In this document: piece after piece, positions 24,728 to 33,100 of the stretch
Layout: each line of letters begins with the position of its first letter
Numbering within the stretch: the stretch's first letter is position 1
Assembly (NCBI GenBank): GCA_020439995.1
Contig: JAGROY010000026.1
Location: 1 to 43,375, forward strand
Length of the DNA stretch: 43,375 bases
Source: Verrucomicrobiia bacterium
Lineage (GTDB): Bacteria; Verrucomicrobiota; Verrucomicrobiia; Verrucomicrobiales; DEV007
Direction of reading: 5' to 3'
Position numbers and translations under genes: made by a program
The notes under the pieces: generated by a model
What the model saw: the letters and a program-made list of their open reading frames with translations, nothing else
What the model was told of the DNA's origin: nothing
Databases searched by the model: none

Positions 24728-26149
24728 GTGGTTTTCAGTTCCCACATCTTCCTTTTTTACTTCCTGTTCATCGCCATCGCGACGTACTATCTGGTGCCGC
24801 GTGTCCTGAAGCATCTGGTCATCACGCTGGTCAGTTACGTCTTTTACGGCTGGTGGAATCCCTGGTTCATGCTGTTGATGCTGGCGTCCACGGTGGTGGA
24901 CTATCTTTGCGGAATGGCCATCGCGAAGGAGGGGGCTTCGCAGGCTCAAAGGAAAACGGCACTGTGGGTGTCGGTGGTGGGAAATCTGGCGGTGCTCGGG
25001 TTTTTCAAATACTGCGGCTTTGCTGTCGGCAGTGCCAGTATGGTCGCTGAGTCGCTGGGGCTGGGTGCATTTGAAGCGCCTGAGTTCGTTCGTAACATCG
25101 TGCTGCCGGTTGGTATTTCCTTCTACACGTTTCAATCGATGAGCTACAGCATCGACCTCTATCGCGGTCATGCGCGGCCTGCTCCATCGTTTATCGATTT
25201 TGCCTGCTACGTGAGCATGTTTCCGCAACTGGTCGCCGGCCCCATCGTCCGCTACGGCAGCGTGGCTGAGCAGTTGCGCTCGCGGGAGCACACCATCGAG
25301 GGATTCGTCACTGGCATCACCCGATTCAATGTCGGCTTTGCCAAAAAAGTGCTGCTGGCGGATCCAATGGGAATGATGGCCGATGCCTGCTTCGGTGCTG
25401 GTGTGGGCGTGCTGTCGGCACCCATGGCGTGGCTCGGTATTACCGCCTACGCGTTCCAGATTTATTTCGATTTCTCCGGCTACTCGGACATGGCGATCGG
25501 GCTTGGTCGCATGTTCGGCTTCCGCTTTCCGGAGAATTTCGATTCTCCCTACAAGGCTGACAGCATCACCGATTTCTGGCGGCGCTGGCACATATCACTC
25601 TCCACATTCCTCCGCGACTACCTTTACATTCCGCTGGGGGGCAATCGGTTGGGCTCAAAGCGAACTTACGTCAACTTGATGACGGTTATGTTGTTCGGTG
25701 GCCTCTGGCACGGGGCGCAGTGGACGTTCATCGTGTGGGGAGCGATCCACGGTGGCATGCTCGCGCTGGAGCGTCTGATGGGCAAAGACTCGTTCTACGC
25801 GAAGTGGCCGCACGCGTTGCGGGTAGCTATTACTTTTGTGATTGTGTTAGTGACCTGGGTCTTCTTCCGTGCGGAGAACTTTGAAGTCGCCTGGCGGTAT
25901 CTTTCGGCAATGTTTGCATTCGGTGGTGATGCCCCTGCGGCTGCGTTGAAGACCGCAGAGCTGCTCACACCGTTCAACATGTTCGCCTTCGCGCTTGCGT
26001 CCCTGGTCGTGTGGTTTTGTCCCCGCTCTGCCAGACTGCTGGAGACCCTCACCGCACCCAAAGCTGCGGCATCCATGGTGCTGCTCTTCGTCGCGCTGTC
26101 GATGATGTATGCCAGGGGCTACAGCCCGTTTCTTTATTTCCAGTTTTAG
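24728..26149 (+). CDS. MBOAT-family O-acyltransferase (AlgI-like)
   Basis: 473 residues from GTG 24728, chosen because VVFSSHIFLFYFL matches the usual AlgI N-terminus; an upstream TTG at 24686 adds 14 unlikely residues. Around ten membrane segments are visible. Signatures are LPVGISFYTFQSMSYSID, FPQLVAGPIVRY, FDFSGYSDMAIGLG, DFWRRWHISLSTFLRDYLYI and the catalytic-His segment GGLWHGAQW. AlgI-type proteins transfer acyl (usually acetyl) groups across the inner membrane to a periplasmic partner that modifies a polysaccharide. The usual AlgJ/AlgX/SGNH partner is not beside it, so the acceptor (exopolysaccharide, cell-wall glycan) is unknown. Confidence 0.9.
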   Translation: MVFSSHIFLFYFLFIAIATYYLVPRVLKHLVITLVSYVFYGWWNPWFMLLMLASTVVDYLCGMAIAKEGASQAQRKTALWVSVVGNLAVLGFFKYCGFAVGSASMVAESLGLGAFEAPEFVRNIVLPVGISFYTFQSMSYSIDLYRGHARPAPSFIDFACYVSMFPQLVAGPIVRYGSVAEQLRSREHTIEGFVTGITRFNVGFAKKVLLADPMGMMADACFGAGVGVLSAPMAWLGITAYAFQIYFDFSGYSDMAIGLGRMFGFRFPENFDSPYKADSITDFWRRWHISLSTFLRDYLYIPLGGNRLGSKRTYVNLMTVMLFGGLWHGAQWTFIVWGAIHGGMLALERLMGKDSFYAKWPHALRVAITFVIVLVTWVFFRAENFEVAWRYLSAMFAFGGDAPAAALKTAELLTPFNMFAFALASLVVWFCPRSARLLETLTAPKAAASMVLLFVALSMMYARGYSPFLYFQF

Positions 26150-26210
26150 GTGCGCCTAGTTTCCAGACCCGAGTCTTGCCCAGCGCTGTTCTATCCTGCA
26201 TGGTTTTCGC

Positions 26211-26774
26211 ATGACCCAGTGGTACTATGTCACACCTGAGAAAACCCAACAGGCGTTTTCGGAAGAACAAATCCCCAGTCTTGTGGCAAACGGGACGATC
26301 CAGTCAGGTACTCTGATCTGGAACTGGAATGGCAGCATGCCCAATTGGATGCCCGCTGGTGAAGTCAAACCCGAGTGGTTCCAAAACGCTGGAGCTTTGT
26401 CACCTCAGGCGACAGTGACGCACGTGACGGTCCAGCCCCCGCCGCAATTTCCGCCAACGGAGCAGCAGGATCCCATGGCGCTAGCATCGCTGGTCTGTGG
26501 CATCATGGCGATCGCCCTGGTATTTGCAGGATGTATGTTCCCTTGCCTGGGGATTTTTGGCCTGGCGGTTGCCGTTCCCGCAGTGATCACTGGTCACATC
26601 GCTCTGGGCAACATCAAGCGCGGCAAGGCACCGGCAGGCGGGCGGGGCCAGGCGGTGGCCGGCCTGATCATGGGCTACTGCACCCTCGCCTTGATCGTCG
26701 TCGGCGCAGTGCTGGCCGCCCTCGGAGTCGGGATAGCAGCCTTGGCTGGAAGTGGAATCCCGTATCAACAGTAG
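26211..26774 (+). CDS. GYF-like/DUF4190 membrane protein
   Basis: 187 residues. Residues 1-60 form a GYF_2-like domain (WYYVTPEKTQQ, then FSEEQIPSLVANGTIQSGTL and IWNWNGSMPNW). A Pro/Gln-rich linker follows, then a DUF4190-type region with two membrane segments around the conserved GHIALGNIKRGKA (about 125-137) and GRGQAVAGLIMGY. The GYF-like domain probably binds a proline-rich peptide in the cytoplasm. The 3' end overlaps the following ECF sigma gene by 23 bases. Role unknown; the overlap may make it a membrane partner of the sigma factor (inference). Confidence 0.75.
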   Translation: MTQWYYVTPEKTQQAFSEEQIPSLVANGTIQSGTLIWNWNGSMPNWMPAGEVKPEWFQNAGALSPQATVTHVTVQPPPQFPPTEQQDPMALASLVCGIMAIALVFAGCMFPCLGIFGLAVAVPAVITGHIALGNIKRGKAPAGGRGQAVAGLIMGYCTLALIVVGAVLAALGVGIAALAGSGIPYQQ

Positions 26775-27537
26775 CCGTCCCCGCACTTCGCCGTTATTCG
26801 TCGGCGTGGGCGGTGGGCAATTTCCATCCACCCGCTGGAGCTTGGTGCGGGCTGTCAGCGCCGACGATACACTGGCAGCTACCGCGTTGGCGGAACTTTG
26901 CAAGACCTACTGGTACCCCCTCTACGTCTTCGCCCGCCGCACCGGGCTCACCGCACCGGATGCGGAGGATGCCACTCAGGGGTTCCTCGCGCGTGTCATT
27001 GAGAAAGAGATGATCGCTCGGGCTCGCGAGGAACTAGGCACCCTGCGATCGTTTCTCCTGCGCGGCTTGAAGAACTATCTGGCGAACGAACGCAAGGCAC
27101 GGCACCGCACCAAGCGGGGTGGGGGACACCTTCTCGTATCACTTGATGCCGACGCGATTGCCAGTGCCGAACGCCGCTACCAGTTTGAACCTGACACAGG
27201 CACCAATGACTCACCCGACCAGTGGTTCGAGCGCCGCTGGGCCACCACCGTTCTTGAGAACGTCTTTGCCACTCTGCGTGACGAGTACGGCCAGGCTGAC
27301 AAAGGGGCGCTGTTTGATGCCCTCAAGCCCACCCTGACCAGTGCCCGGGGCGACTCTCCCACGTATGCGGCCATCGGTGATTCCTTCGCAATGACCGAAG
27401 CCGCAGTCAAACTCGTCGCCTTCCGGATGCGCCAGCGCTTTCGCGACATCCTCCGCGAGCAAGTAGGCCAAACCGTTCAGACCGAACGGGAAGTCAACGA
27501 GGAAATCCTGGCGTTGTTCAGAGCCTTTGCCCGATAG
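26752..27537 (+). CDS. ECF-type RNA polymerase sigma factor, second copy
   Basis: 261 residues, similar in architecture to the factor at 11357-12148. Region 2 contains FPSTRWSLVRAVS, KTYWYPLYVFARRTG and DAEDATQGFLARV; region 4 contains YAAIGDSFAMTEAAVKLVAF and RMRQRFRDILREQVG. GTG 26752 lies in the last residues of the upstream gene; a later start (GTG near 26803) would still keep the conserved core, so the first 17-20 residues are doubtful. Unlike the other copy it is not followed by a kinase gene but by remnants of an Hsp70 locus, suggesting that its original downstream partner has been lost (inference). Confidence 0.8.
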   Translation: MESRINSSRPRTSPLFVGVGGGQFPSTRWSLVRAVSADDTLAATALAELCKTYWYPLYVFARRTGLTAPDAEDATQGFLARVIEKEMIARAREELGTLRSFLLRGLKNYLANERKARHRTKRGGGHLLVSLDADAIASAERRYQFEPDTGTNDSPDQWFERRWATTVLENVFATLRDEYGQADKGALFDALKPTLTSARGDSPTYAAIGDSFAMTEAAVKLVAFRMRQRFRDILREQVGQTVQTEREVNEEILALFRAFAR

Positions 27538-27561
27538 CAGGTGCGCCAGAGATGAAAATAA

Positions 27562-28131
27562 TCTCATTGCGTTGACTCAATTCCGAGTAGTGGAACACAG
27601 TCGCCATTTGCGCAGTTGAAATTGCTGATCAAGGGAATCGCTGCTTTCCATGCACAGGACAACAACCGGGCGATACGCTTTTTGGAGAAAGTGGACAAGG
27701 ACTGCGTGCCGGGCCGTGCTGCGGGTGCGTGGCTCTCGCTGGCCAGGGATGAGGTGGCCTCTGGAGCGGAAACGGACAATGCGGGAATCGCACTGATGGC
27801 CCATTTTGCTGGCCAGCCGGATGTAACTGCGTACCTGCCGTCAGTGCAGCGGTACTGGGACAGGGCACGGCCTGATCAGGCATTCAGATTGCTGCAACAG
27901 AAGCAACCAGCGTTTCCGGCGGTTTCTCACGGGTTTTGGGGCAGGATGACGGATATGTTCCTTGTGCGGGCACGTCTCACGGAAGACGCGGATGACAGGC
28001 TTGGAGAATTTCTGGCGCGCCAGTTGAGAGCCGAGAAATTCCGCAGTGAAGAGGAGCGTGCTGCCCTGTATCGATGGGCCGCACCGACGTGGGACGCGGA
28101 ATGGGAAGCCGAGTACTTTGTAGCGGACTGA
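27562..28131 (+). pseudogene. 5'-truncated helical protein remnant
   Basis: The frame is open from just after a stop at 27559 but has no ATG at the left; a TTG at 27616 could start it, yet coding-like sequence (FAQLKLLIKGIAAFHAQDN) already runs through that point. The product is helical and resembles TPR-like proteins (NNRAIRFLEKVD, then AGAWLSLARDE and YWDRARPDQAFRLLQQK). It stops at 28131, exactly where Hsp70 similarity begins in another frame. This pattern fits loss of its 5' end and a second deletion at its 3' end. Original function unknown; possibly an accessory of the Hsp70. Confidence 0.45.
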
Positions 28132-29027
28132 CCTGTATCCACAAAGCGATGACCGACGCCGAGCTGGTTCCACATCAACTCGACAAGATCCTCCTTGTTG
28201 GCGGTGCTTCCCGCCCGCCTGCCGTCGCCCGCCTCATCGAGACACAACTCAAGATTGAACCCCGCTTTGATGTCGATCCTGATCTCGCAGTGGCCCTGGG
28301 TGCTGGGATTCAGGCCGCCACACTCAGCGGTGCGGATGTCCAGTCCATTCTGGTCGACATTACGCCACACACATTCAGCACCAGCACGATCGATTTTTCC
28401 GGGCCAGTTGAACGCAAAATCTGTGTCCCCCTGATCAAGCGCAACTCGCCGCTGCCGTCGGCAAAATCGGAAGCCTTTTACACGCTCTACCACGGGCAGG
28501 AGGAAGTGCGCGTGGATGTCTATCAGGGCGAACATGTGAACCCTGACGAAAACACACTGGTCGGCGATTTCCTTGTGCGAGACCTGAGCAATGTTCCAGC
28601 CGGGAATCCCATTATCGTCAAGTTCGACCTGGACTTGAACAACATGCTGAAGGTGACAGCCACGGAAAAAATCTCAGGAAAAACCCGGGAGGTGGTCATG
28701 GACACACGCGAACACGGACGGCACTTCGACTTGGACGAAGCGCGCGACAACATTCGCGGACTCGTGGGCGAAGACGTCGATGTGGAATCCGTTGTCAATG
28801 CCGACGACGACGATTACATCGACACTGAGGACAGCATGCTTGCCACGGCGAAGGATCTGCAAAAGAGGTGCGATATTCTACTGGAGGCCGGACTCAACGA
28901 AGAAGACACATCGCAGATTGAACAACTTCTAAAGCGAAGCACGGAGGCGATCCGCGACCGCGACTGGGACGCACTCCTTGAAGCCAATGACACGTTGAGT
29001 GATGTCGTGTTCTATCTCGAAGATTGA
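28128..29027 (+). pseudogene. 5'-truncated Hsp70 (DnaK-like) gene
   Basis: Similarity starts abruptly at LTCIHKAMTDAELV (28128). It continues with KILLVGGASRPPAVARL and DPDLAVALGAGIQAA, the end of the ATPase domain, then the substrate-binding domain ILVDITPHTFS through NNMLKVTATEKISG and a short helical C-terminus. Roughly 330 residues of the nucleotide-binding domain, including both phosphate loops, are absent, so it cannot hydrolyse ATP. ATG 28149 could allow production of the isolated peptide-binding part, about 290 residues. It overlaps the preceding remnant by a few bases and is followed within 3 bases by a zinc-ribbon gene. Deletion in this lineage is the simplest explanation; an assembly break is less likely. 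Confidence 0.7.
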
Positions 29028-29029
29028 CA

Positions 29030-29347
29030 GTGGACGGAGAAATCGAATGTCCGTCATGCCACCGCATCAGTCTGGTGACCGATGATCTGGATGCGTGCCC
29101 ACGCTGCGAATGCGATCTGGAACGACTGCTTCAGATCGCTCTGCTTGCACACGCGAAGATCGACCAGGCACTGCGTTGCCTGACCACCGGCGGCTGGGAG
29201 CAAGCTCTGCACCACGCAGAAGAATCAAGGTCTCTCAGACACGATGCCAGAGCCGCACGGATCGCCTTCTTAGCCGCCACCGCATGCGATGACTTACATG
29301 CGGCCAGGAAATGGGACGACGCGCTGCAACAAATGAGAGACAAGTAG
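29030..29347 (+). CDS. Small zinc-ribbon/TPR-like protein of the Hsp70 locus
   Basis: 105 residues from GTG 29030 (TTG 29024, overlapping the upstream stop, is an alternative). The N-terminus carries a zinc ribbon (CPSC at about 7-10, CPRC further on), followed by two helices resembling a TPR (GGWEQALHHAEESRSL, then AARIAFLAATACDDLHAA). It follows the truncated Hsp70 gene and was probably co-transcribed with it. It appears intact. Function unknown; the zinc ribbon and helical repeat suggest a protein-protein adaptor. Confidence 0.55.
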   Translation: MDGEIECPSCHRISLVTDDLDACPRCECDLERLLQIALLAHAKIDQALRCLTTGGWEQALHHAEESRSLRHDARAARIAFLAATACDDLHAARKWDDALQQMRDK

Positions 29348-29377
29348 GAAGCTCGCCAACGAATCTTTGGGGCACAT

Positions 29378-29397
29378 CCGGTGAGTCATCACCCGGG
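29378..29397. terminator. Hairpin between convergent genes
   Basis: GGTGA and TCACC (29380-29384 and 29389-29393, loop GTCA) form a stem that can be extended by CC/GG across one bulged base. It lies between the convergent zinc-ribbon gene and the GntR gene; no U-tract follows. Confidence 0.3.
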
Positions 29398-29402
29398 TTA
29401 CG

Positions 29403-30062
29403 CTACCCAAGTTTCGCTAGCGTCGTTGAGGCCGATTCTTCCGCTTGCTGGAGGTGGCGGTGCATTGCCTGGGACGCTCTGCGGCGGTTGCGGTCGCGGA
29501 TGGCGGTGAGGATTTCGAGGTGTTGTTCGGAGGTGATGCGCTGCACGGGAAGATTGCGGCCGACTACCCGGCGGATCGCCTGCACGAGGGTGGAGTAGCG
29601 CTCGATTTCGTGGCACAGGGTATGGTTGCCGCAGTTGTGGGCGATCACCGAATGAATCCGTTCGTCAAGAGCCCAGTCTTGGTCGGCTTTGCCCGATTCC
29701 AGCAGTGCCTCGGTCTGCTCAACAAGTTCGCTCAATTCATCTCCTGATATGCGACCGACAGCGAGGCGCGTGGCTTCCACCTCCAGCAGTCGCCGAACGT
29801 GGTAGATCTCGCGCAACTTCGCATCGCTGAAATACTCCAGCGGAACGACGGCTCCGCGGTTGCGGTGCACGTCGATCACGCCGAGGCCCTTCAGCTCGAT
29901 GAGCGCCTGCCTTACGGGGGTTCGGCTCATGCCGAGCATCTCTGCCAGCGATTCTTCAGTCAGCCGCTGGCCGCTGGAAAAGTCACCACGAAACAAGGCT
30001 TCCAGAATCCGCAGCAGCGCGGATTCTGGTCGGTTGTCAGGCTTTGGCGTCTTGGCGGGCAC
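29403..30062 (-). CDS. GntR-family (FCD/FadR type) transcriptional regulator
   Basis: 219 residues. The N-terminal winged helix (about 14-80) contains LTEESLAEMLGMSRTPVRQ and a wing DVHRNRGAVVP. The C-terminal FCD effector domain (about 85-215) contains LREIYHVRRLLEVEATRLA, DERIHSVIAHNCGN and a closing helix with MHRHLQQAE; FCD domains bind small carboxylates, often through a metal held by Asp and His residues like those visible here. The gene is divergent from the exported-protein cluster, with a perfect palindrome in the intergenic region, so it probably regulates itself and that cluster in response to a sugar acid or similar product (inference). Confidence 0.9.
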   Translation of the reverse strand: MPAKTPKPDNRPESALLRILEALFRGDFSSGQRLTEESLAEMLGMSRTPVRQALIELKGLGVIDVHRNRGAVVPLEYFSDAKLREIYHVRRLLEVEATRLAVGRISGDELSELVEQTEALLESGKADQDWALDERIHSVIAHNCGNHTLCHEIERYSTLVQAIRRVVGRNLPVQRITSEQHLEILTAIRDRNRRRASQAMHRHLQQAEESASTTLAKLG

Positions 30063-30144
30063 TCAGTTCTTCATTAAAAGTGTGGCCATCCAGTTCAAAC
30101 GAGATTCACTCTGGAAGCGATCTATTTGTTTCCGTCGATTCAGG

Positions 30145-30156
30145 ATTGTATACAAT
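30145..30156. promoter_or_regulatory. Candidate GntR operator (12-bp palindrome)
   Basis: ATTGTATACAAT is perfectly palindromic and fits the GT...AC core of FadR-type GntR operators. It lies between the divergent GntR gene and the large exported-protein gene at 30198. The surrounding A/T-rich bases (TTGTATACAATTTTATC) could include a -10 element, so binding would block transcription. Confidence 0.6.
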
Positions 30157-30197
30157 TTTATCGACACCGCGCGCGAATTCTAGGTAGGCTGAGCCGC

Positions 30198-33100
30198 ATG
30201 AGAATCGTAGGAATTTCTAAGTTGTCGGGTTTTCTGCTTTCGTTGGGTGCCTCGTGCCTTTACTTCCAAGGTGAGGCATTGGCAGATGTGACGATCACGC
30301 CGGCAGAGGGTTACAATGTGACCTGGGACGGGAATGATGGGGAGCATTTCGATGCAACGCCGCCTGAATCAGGAGCCTTGGCCCCGGACAATCTAGCGCT
30401 GGCGGCGAATGGATCGACGGCTATTTCCAGTGGTGAACTGGGCCCGGAATTGAACATTGGCTTTCATCGCACTGTGAACATCAACGATGGCTTCTACGGC
30501 AACAACAACAGTTGGATTGGAGGCAGTAGCGATGGTGATCCCTGGTATGTTGGAGTCGATCTCGGTGGTGCCCGGGAAATTTCGTCCGTCGCCTGGAGTC
30601 GGGACAATGGCAACGGCGAGTGGGATGATTCTGACCCGGGAAGTGACGCGTGTGACGGCCAGTGTGACGATCGAGTGGATGGCCTCTACGAACTACAGAT
30701 TACAACTGACACGGTGCCTGGTGCCGACAGCAACTGGACGACGGTGGCGGAATTTGAGTACGCAGGCAGCGATGATTTCGAACCGGGTGGCGGCTTCACG
30801 GCCTATCTCCGCCACGAGTATGTCATTGAGACAGATGGTGGATCGCCAGTCATGGCAACGGGTGTGCGATTGATAGTGCCTGCGTCTGGAATTGGCGGCG
30901 GCACCGCGATCGATGAATTTGAGGTGTATGGCGCAGGCCAGGCCGCCACCTTGGTCGAAGAGGGCGGTGAGATGGCTGACAATAATCTGGCGCTGGCGGG
31001 AACGGCATTTGCCAAAGATGTGATCCTTGATGGCACATTGGATTCCCACCAGACGGCGCACCTGAATGACGGGATCTTCGGCAACAGCAACAGTTGGATC
31101 GGTGCCAGCGCAGGCAGCTTCGCCGGTATCAACCTTGGCGCAGATGTCGTTGGCCTGGAGAGCATTGCCTTTGGAAGGGATAACACCGAAGAGTTTGCGG
31201 ACCGGGCAGTCGGAACCTATGAAATTCAGTATACGATGGTTCCGAATCCCGACGAGACGACTCCAGATGAAGACTGGGAGACGCTCGCAGTGCTTGATTA
31301 CACGAAGATTTCAGCTCTCCTCACCGCACCCTCCGTGCGCCACCGCTACAACTTCGAGGAAATCGAGGCCACGGGCGTGCGCATCATTACTTTTGATGGC
31401 GCATGTATTGATGAGATTGAGCTTTACTCGCAACCGGGTGATGTGGTCGCGCCACCTCCCACCATTCGGCCCGTTGAGGAAGGCGGCGAGATTGCAGAGA
31501 ACAATCTGGCACAGACGGGAACGGCATTTGCCAAAGATGTGATCAATGCCGGTGGCTTCGGGGCCCATCAGATTGCGCACCTGAATGATGGCCAGTTCAG
31601 CAATGACTTCAGCTGGATCGGCGACAGCGCGGACAGCTTTGCCGGCATCAGCCTGGGAGCCACCGCCACGACGATCCGCAGCTTTGCCTTTGGCCGCGAC
31701 AACACGGGTGCATTTGCAGACCGTGCGGCAGGAGTCTACACCGTTCAGACGACGACAGTAGCCAATCCCGATGCCACTACTCCAGACGAAAGCTGGACTA
31801 CCATCGGCGTGGTCATCCTTCAAGCTGGCAATCCTGCAAATCCGGCGCTGCGTCACCGTTTTAACATTGCTTCTGCCGATGTCACGGGCCTGCGCGTCAT
31901 TACTCCGGGAGTCGGCATCGGCAGTGGTGCATGCATCGATGAACTGGAAATCTACGCCAGTGAATATGAGGCACCGGAGCCGGGCGCGCTTGAGATCACG
32001 CCGGCTTCCGGATTCCAGATCGCCTGGGATGGCAATGATGGCGACTACTTTGACATCACGCCTCCAGAGGACGGCGCGATCGTTCCGGACAATCTTGCGT
32101 TGGCCGCAAATGGAGCGGTAGCGATCGGGTCCGGCGAACTGGGGCCGGAACTGGGGATCGGCTATCATTTGATCGACAACGCCAACGACGGATTCTACGG
32201 CAATCGCAACAGCTGGATCAGCGGCAGTGGCGATGCTCCGCCTTTCATTGGTGTGGCGCTGGGAGGCAGTGTCGAAATCGAGCGCATCGCCTGGGGGCGG
32301 GACAATGGCAACGGTGCCATCGATGACTCGGATGCTGGTTCAGATGACTGTGGCGGTCAGTGCGATGACAGATCCGACGGCATCTACGAGTTGCAAGTCA
32401 CCACCGTCGCAAACCCTGACAGTGACACACCGGACGGCGATTGGACTACCGTTGGTACGTTCAACTATCGCAGCAATGAGGATGACGCGATTGGCGAGCT
32501 GTTTACCTGGTATCTCCGCCACGAGTTTTCCGTCGCCACATCGGACGGATCACCTATCACAGCAACTGGCGTGCGCCTGCTGGTGCCGCAAGCCGGACTC
32601 GGCGGCGGCACTGCGATCGATGAGATTGAAGTCTACGGTGCGGGCAGCGTGCGGACGTTGCGCCCTGTCGAAGAAGGCGGCACTTTTGCCGAAGCCAATC
32701 TCGCACCCGGCGGAGTGGCATTTGCCAGAGATTTGATCGGCGATGGATCCTTTGCTCCGACGCATACCATTGAGAACGTCAACAACGGCAGCTATGGCAA
32801 TGCCAGCAGCTGGATCGGCAACAGCGCCGACAGTTTTGTGGGTGTCAGTCTTGGCGCTGCTCCCGTCACCGTGGCCAGCATTGCGTTCGGTCGGGACAAT
32901 AGCGGGCAATTTGGTGATCGCTGTCTCGGCACCTACATTCTTCAGTTTACTACCCAGGCGGATCCAGATGCGGGCACGCCTGATGATGCATGGACCACCA
33001 TCGGTGAAATCATTTACGAGGCGAATTCCCCCGCATCTCCGGCGCTGCGGCACCGATTCAACTTCACTGCGGTTTCCACCACCGGGATCCGCATCATTGC

